From: Hansfordia pulvinata | Taxonomy: Eukaryota > Ascomycota > Sordariomycetes > Xylariales | Direction of reading: 5' to 3' | NCBI GenBank assembly: GCA_006538405.1 | Contig: BJKQ01000023.1 | Coordinates: 186,001-250,000, forward strand | DNA length: 64,000 nucleotides | Shown: positions 59,351 to 64,000 of the stretch, piece after piece | Layout of the letters: the number at the start of each line of letters is the position of its first letter | Numbering within the stretch: position 1 is the first letter of the stretch | Translations under genes and position numbers: made by a program | The notes under the pieces: generated by a model | Told to the model about the DNA's origin: nothing | What the model saw: the letters and a program-made list of their open reading frames with translations, nothing else | Database searches by the model: none

Positions 59351-62220
59351 TGCGCTATCAGCCCTTCTTTTGCTTCAACAAGTGTCGCCCGTATGCCTGG
59401 GCCACATTAATGGCCCGTGACTGCACAGCGTGACGCTAGTTACGTTCCAGATTGCGTGTCTTGTCGAGGCATGAAGCTCGGTGTTGGCGTTAAGTACTCG
59501 GGATGTACAAAGAGTTAGCGATATTGGCCAAAATGCGAGCGTTGGCCGACTAATTTCAGAGCTCCCAGTGATTTTTGGAACCGCAGTAATAAATCCTTGT
59601 GCTATCAACACCACCGTGATACCACGTTACCGTAAATTGAAAGCCAACGAAGCCCTGAATCATGGCTGTTTGTGTTATGATGTGGCCAACAATCTCTCTC
59701 ACAGTGAAGGATCAAATTGATTTCTGCTTTCAGCGCTATGGTCAATCGCAAGGGTGGCGCCAACGGTCTAACTTGATGCTCCTGTCTGGACTGCCCGTGT
59801 TTCCTGACAGAAGCTGTAGGGATTGGCCTTTAAATCCACCGAGGACCTTCCACGTGCTTCGTCGGTGATTATTTAAACTGCAGATCATTTCGTGTTGAAG
59901 CTTATCTTCCTGTATGAGACCAGCCACAATGGTCATAGTGATAGGCCCGACGTTCCAGGGTTGAGATGACAGCCCTGGGCCGTCGAGCGTGGATACGAGG
60001 GGGGAGATTAAAAAGAAAATTTGCTCCTGGCGGCGCTCCCCGTGACTGATTGAGAACCGTAAGTTGCCCCTAAGCGATTTTTGTCAGGCTTATATTACCA
60101 TAGTGCTATGACGAAAAAATCCTCAATGACTACCAAATCGACGATTTCAGAAACCCGAAGTCTGTCGCAGTACCGACGAAGCCACTTCTTCTCGTTTCGT
60201 CAGCGCCGCAATCACCGCGCCGAAAGAGTGTGCTCTTTCCTTACGGCCAGTCCTATGTTATGACGCTAGCGATTTAGAAATGGAAGGGATCATGCTATCA
60301 TAAGTATGCTTCTCACTGCTTCATCTCTTCAAATGCGACATCGTACGAGAATGGCTTACAGCACACAGTAGGAATTGCGGGGCGAGAAGATAAGACCCCG
60401 GTGCTGTAGCCGACCCTGGTCCGCGCGTGCATGGCACCTTATCGTGTTCCCTCTGCGTATCGCCTACAAACGGCGGTCTCATTGGACGACCTTCTTACCC
60501 TGATAAGATGGAAAGAAGTCAACAAGTTTCTGGACTGGATGATCGCATCCAGACACTCGCGATAGTGGAGAAAGGCACCTGCGCGAGGTTTTTGACATAG
60601 ACGTCATTTGTTCGATCGAGTCTCCGTCGAGCGTAGTCAGAGGGTTGAACTGTAGGACATCCTGGATGCCTTGGTAAGCCAGACCCTGAACTTGATAGAT
60701 GAACCAGCAAGAAATCATATAGCTATAGTAGGAAGTCCGTGTGAGGAGCACGAAAAAGTCCAAGTATCGTGGGAAGTAGAAATGATCGCTGACCATTGCT
60801 GGTTCGACACGGACCAGTTCCCGGGTTGGAACTTGGGTCCGCTGTCGGGGTGCAGTTGTAGCACGTATTTCTAGGGGTGACGAGCACCCCTGTTTAGTCG
60901 TTTGGTGCATGTATGGATGACAATGACGTTTGTCCGCGATGAAGACGACAGTAAATGGTGATCGCGTTGGTTATGAGTCATACATCGAAAATTATCGAAT
61001 GGGCTTTCAAAGGATTTACTGAAATCTCCCGACTCTGCCTGTCTCCTGACTCGGAAATAGCCCGCCATGTGGCCAAATGTATTCGGTTCTTCACCGCCTC
61101 GGTTCCCCTAATTCTGGTCTGGGCGGGTAGGGGTAAAAAGGAGGATCGTCACGCGCCGGTAGAACTGATTGCGTACCAGTCTGGGGGTACAAATCGCACT
61201 CGCAGGCAGGTTCTGTGGGAACGCGCAACTAAATTTTATACCCGTACGATGAACTAGAAACCTGATCACCGGAGGCCTTGCTGGTTCACCATGTTGAAGC
61301 CTCATAGATTAGCTTTATCTCGAAGATAATCTGTTAGGTTATGACTCAAAAGATGTCGAAGCTTTCGACTTGGAAGTGCTCCACCCAAAAAAGTCGTTGC
61401 TTGAATGTCCTGTCCAGTTTGCAGTCTACTTGTTTTCTCAATATTCAAGATGCATTCTCCAAATCTATCGAGTTGGCGTATACATGTACCACAGTGTGAA
61501 GAAAGTAAGTGATTTGTAGATGAGGCTGCTCAATAACCTGCCCTTCTCAAATTGATTTTAACGTAGCCCATCAAATTGAGCCATGTAGTGAGATGCGCAT
61601 GAATCTGCTTGATCCTGGTCTTGTGATGCAGAAAATTCATGCCTGGGTCGTTATTAACCCATTGAGGAAAGTTTTGACGACCCTATTCGGGTCATGTCGC
61701 GCAAGGGCAACACGTGCGGAGAAAGATTGGTTGTTGTCTGGTACCGGCGACGACATTATTGATAAGCAAGTGATGAAAAATGGAATGGCCAAGGAGCAGA
61801 AGCATGGGGCCCTGTCACCGACTCTTTTATCCTCCAGGGTGGATTGATAGATCACAACAAATTGTTATACGAGCGAAGAAAGCCGCTACTCGCTGTGGCG
61901 ATTATAGTCGTATAAGAACGCAATGGTTACTATATTCCATGTTGTGTCGAGAAGATCTGCTTCTCAACCACCTTCAGCCCATCACAACGAGGATACTCGC
62001 TTCATTCTATCAATTCCAATTTTAACCTGGGCCGCTTTTCTATTTCTAAGTTTCCAGGCTAGAGCTGTATTTCAATCTCCAGGTCTTTGTATACTGGCTG
62101 AGAAATTCAGGTACTAAATATCCGGATATTCCATGGTATGAACCATATTATACGTATGTCACAATTGAAAGTCTTAGAGAGTGGCGATGCTAATTACCCC
62201 AGAAAGCACCAAAAATCACC
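59351..62220. other. Gene-poor spacer
   Basis: Frames of 60-143 codons on both strands (59481-59720, 60479-60910 minus, 60955-61257, 61593-61847) show no domain. The last 30 bp (AAAAATCACCATGG) form the start context of the UbiA gene. Confidence 0.4.
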
Positions 62221-63114
62221 ATGGAGAGACTCAAGTTCGAGCTGCGTACCATTTATCTGTTCACCAAAAGCGACCTGCCCACGTCTACTGCGATCAATGT
62301 GACTTTCGCCATGGCAGGCATCGCAAGTGGATCAAACCTTGGTCTGAATGCCAATATCGATCCGAGCCGACTGCCCTGGGCCAGCGTGGTAGCCTTGTAT
62401 TTCACTTGGCATCTCACATTATGCTTCAACTTGGGGAATCAGAGGCAGAAGCTGTCGATCATTGAAGACAGTGTGAATAAGCCGTGGAGACCCATCCCGG
62501 CTGGCCGTGTGACACCCCAAAAGGCTCTTATATGGCAGCAATTCGCGATACTGTCATTGCTCACCCTTTGTGTCACAACCTTGGGAGCTTTTCGAGTCAC
62601 GGCATTCTACATCTTTTGTACATGGCTCTATAACGAGCAGTCATGGGGGGACCAGTCATGGTGGAAGCGGGCACTCCTCAATGCTTGTGGCATTACATCA
62701 AACCGCGTGGCTACATTGATCGTCACTGTTACCGCAACACAAACTCCTGGGGAGTTCGACTTCACGGCATTGGCACTATGTTGGTTTTTTATTTGTGCTC
62801 TCGTTGTCTTCACTACGATTCAGGTTCAGGATTTGCGAGACCAGCAGGGCGACGGGAAAATTCACAGAAAAACAGTGCCGCTAATCATTGGCGACCCCGA
62901 GACCCGATGGGTTACAGCAGCTGCGGTTCTATTCTGGTCCATTTTTTGCGCCTACTACTGGCAGTTGTCTTTGATGGCGTCATTTGTTCCCTTTTTCGCG
63001 GGTATTGTTGTATCCTCATGGATGCTTATCAATCGCACTCGTGATGCAGATCAATGGGCTTTTAGACTGATGGGGGCTTGGTGGATTGTGCTGTACCTTC
63101 TGCCAGCGTTGTAA
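62221..63114 (+). CDS. UbiA-superfamily prenyltransferase/terpene cyclase, 297 aa
   Basis: An integral membrane enzyme of the UbiA superfamily, which transfers isoprenoid diphosphates to acceptors or cyclises them in a Mg-dependent way. The single exon starts at 62221 with context ATCACCATGG. The first Asp-rich region is an N-Q-type variant (LGNQRQKLSIIEDSVNKPWR, residues 71-90, then PIPAGR), and the second is QDLRDQQGD (203-211), followed by KTVPLIIGD. Six to eight hydrophobic spans alternate around them. The NQ...ED..NKPWRPIP version, with few Asp in motif one, is as in fungal secondary-metabolism members such as the fumagillin-type cyclase group (recalled, not searched). The length is normal for the family. 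No synthase, P450 or methyltransferase is visible nearby, so the substrate is open. The gene appears intact. Confidence 0.85.
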   Translation: MERLKFELRTIYLFTKSDLPTSTAINVTFAMAGIASGSNLGLNANIDPSRLPWASVVALYFTWHLTLCFNLGNQRQKLSIIEDSVNKPWRPIPAGRVTPQKALIWQQFAILSLLTLCVTTLGAFRVTAFYIFCTWLYNEQSWGDQSWWKRALLNACGITSNRVATLIVTVTATQTPGEFDFTALALCWFFICALVVFTTIQVQDLRDQQGDGKIHRKTVPLIIGDPETRWVTAAAVLFWSIFCAYYWQLSLMASFVPFFAGIVVSSWMLINRTRDADQWAFRLMGAWWIVLYLLPAL

Positions 63115-63204
63115 AGATTCGGGGTATAGCGATGAGGTGCAGATCCTAAGTTTTATATTGTTATGTCGAAGAGCCTGAATCGAAGGTACGAAAAAGATCT
63201 CTCA

Positions 63205-63305
63205 TGATTAGCCGATTGATTGGTTGATAAAGCCTGGCGTGAGTTCGATGGCTAGAAGGGCCAGCAACGCCTTCCAGAACCATACATTACAGGGCTCACC
63301 TCCCC
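63205..63305 (-). mobile_element. Short LINE-like relic with TGAT motif
   Basis: A GATTGATTGGTTGAT run (63213-63228) is followed by AGAAGGGCCAGCAACGCC..., the diverged partner of 7985-8045. Same orientation and order as that relic. Probably a 5'-truncated LINE end. Confidence 0.4.
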
Positions 63306-63375
63306 CAAAGACTTCTCTTTGGCCGCACATATTAGGTGCGGAAGGCGACCAAGCTGCCATTATTTAGTTTAGACA

Positions 63376-64000
63376 ACCTTTTACAACTAACTTACTGGCG
63401 CCCACTGTTAGGGCGCTACCTTGAAAAAGGCTGTTCCCGCACTAAGCATCTGGTAACTTCTCACTGCCCTGGCCCACGCAATCTACGCCGCCCGGATGCT
63501 GACCGCACCCAGCGAGACTCGGGCACCCCAATACACGGTGACGGTTCAAGCACTGCTCAGGCCCCGAGAAAGGTCTCGGCCGCCCTGACCTTGGTCGGCT
63601 ACGGCTGAATATTCTCTGCGATATCCTCAACACCCCGTCAAGGGTTGTGGAGGCTGACTACGTGCCATCGTCGCCCTCACTGGAAAGGGTGCTGCTGGCG
63701 CCGTTCATACCATCAGCGGGATCAAACGACCACGAAAAAGCAGTTCAGCAGTCTGAAGACACCATCCATCCACGCACAGACAAGTTTTGCGACGAACAGA
63801 CACCCCCGCAAAACACTTGCTAGGCGCAGGTGGCCTGGATCCTGCAGAAAAAGAGACTTTCCCTCAAATTCAAGCTCAAGCTGTTCCAGAACCGCGCAGC
63901 CTCTGTTGATAACACCTTGCAAAAGGCGGGAACTGACCCGTCTCCATATGCAAATGAGTTCAAGGCTTTCTTCGCCAAATGTTTGAGCACCTTGCTGGAC
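63376..64000 (+). mobile_element. LINE 5' region and ORF1 start, cut by window edge
   Basis: This aligns with 20010-20640 over its full length: TTTTACAACTAA, GGCGCCCACTGTTAGGGCGCTACC, CGCCCGGATG, GTGGAGGCTGACTACGTGCCATCGTCGCCC and, as protein, ASVDNTLQKAGTD versus ASIDDTLQKAGPD. Frames are broken by at least one stop near 63820 (…AAAACACTTGCTAGGCGC…). The rest of the element lies outside the window, so a following reverse transcriptase cannot be excluded. Confidence 0.8.

Noticed and set aside
60000..64000. Secondary-metabolite gene cluster around the UbiA gene
   Set aside because: No P450, methyltransferase, dehydrogenase or regulator is visible within the window on either side.

Overview
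The window looks like accessory (dispensable or subtelomere-like) DNA of a filamentous ascomycete. Reasons seen in the sequence: genes carry short introns of about 43-73 nt with GTRNGT-type donors, CTRAC/CTAAC-type branch points and CAG/TAG acceptors; the mobile DNA is of the Tad1-like LINE type (ORF1 with zinc knuckles; endonuclease, reverse transcriptase and RNase H); and the gene families present (STAND NB-ARC/TPR, F-box/ankyrin, RING/patatin, dynamin-like GTPase, UbiA-type membrane enzyme) are the ones usual in such fungal regions. Gene density is low and about half of the recognisable genes are broken. I ran no database search; family calls come from reading motifs, and splice sites were checked by hand for frame.

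Layout. 1-1600: very AT-rich block with no gene. 1600-12000: gene-poor, with a decayed GIY-YIG-like gene (2.1-2.9 kb), a pol III/tRNA-like SINE candidate (8.5 kb), a relic of an ankyrin gene (9.1 kb), an antisense LINE ORF1 fragment (10.1-10.3 kb) and a repeat with two 14-bp minisatellites (10.75-11.41 kb). 12.06-12.77 kb: intact two-exon gene of unknown function. 13.07-16.8 kb: 5'-truncated, frameshifted LINE on the minus strand. 17.98-19.10 kb: two-exon gene of family A. 19.74-21.7 kb: LINE 5' region plus ORF1. 22-35 kb: short tandem arrays, two copies of a 'DLLPGGRF' gene family (family B, 24 and 35 kb), a dead STAND gene (26.8-28.3 kb), a second family A fragment (29.7-30.2 kb) and a multi-pass membrane protein (32.4-33.7 kb). 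36.3-38.6 kb: F-box/ankyrin gene with one frameshift. 40.1-40.4 kb: second copy of the 10.75 kb repeat. 40.7-41.9 kb: two-exon unknown gene on the minus strand. 45-53.5 kb: small uncertain genes. 53.8-58.6 kb: tail-to-tail pair of a RING/degenerate-patatin protein (+) and a dynamin-like GTPase (-) with an in-frame stop. 62.2-63.1 kb: intact UbiA-superfamily gene. 63.4 kb to the end: another LINE ORF1 copy, cut by the window edge.

Together this reads as a mosaic of lineage-specific genes and conflict/allorecognition-type modules (STAND, ankyrin, RING-patatin, dynamin), several inactivated by stops compatible with RIP-like C-to-T change, by frameshift or by truncation, among dead retroelements and minisatellites. 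No conventional metabolic cluster or housekeeping operon is visible. The least expected signals are two unnamed gene families duplicated within the window, the RING-pseudopatatin/dynamin pair, and several 9-bp minisatellites that share a GGGCGA core.
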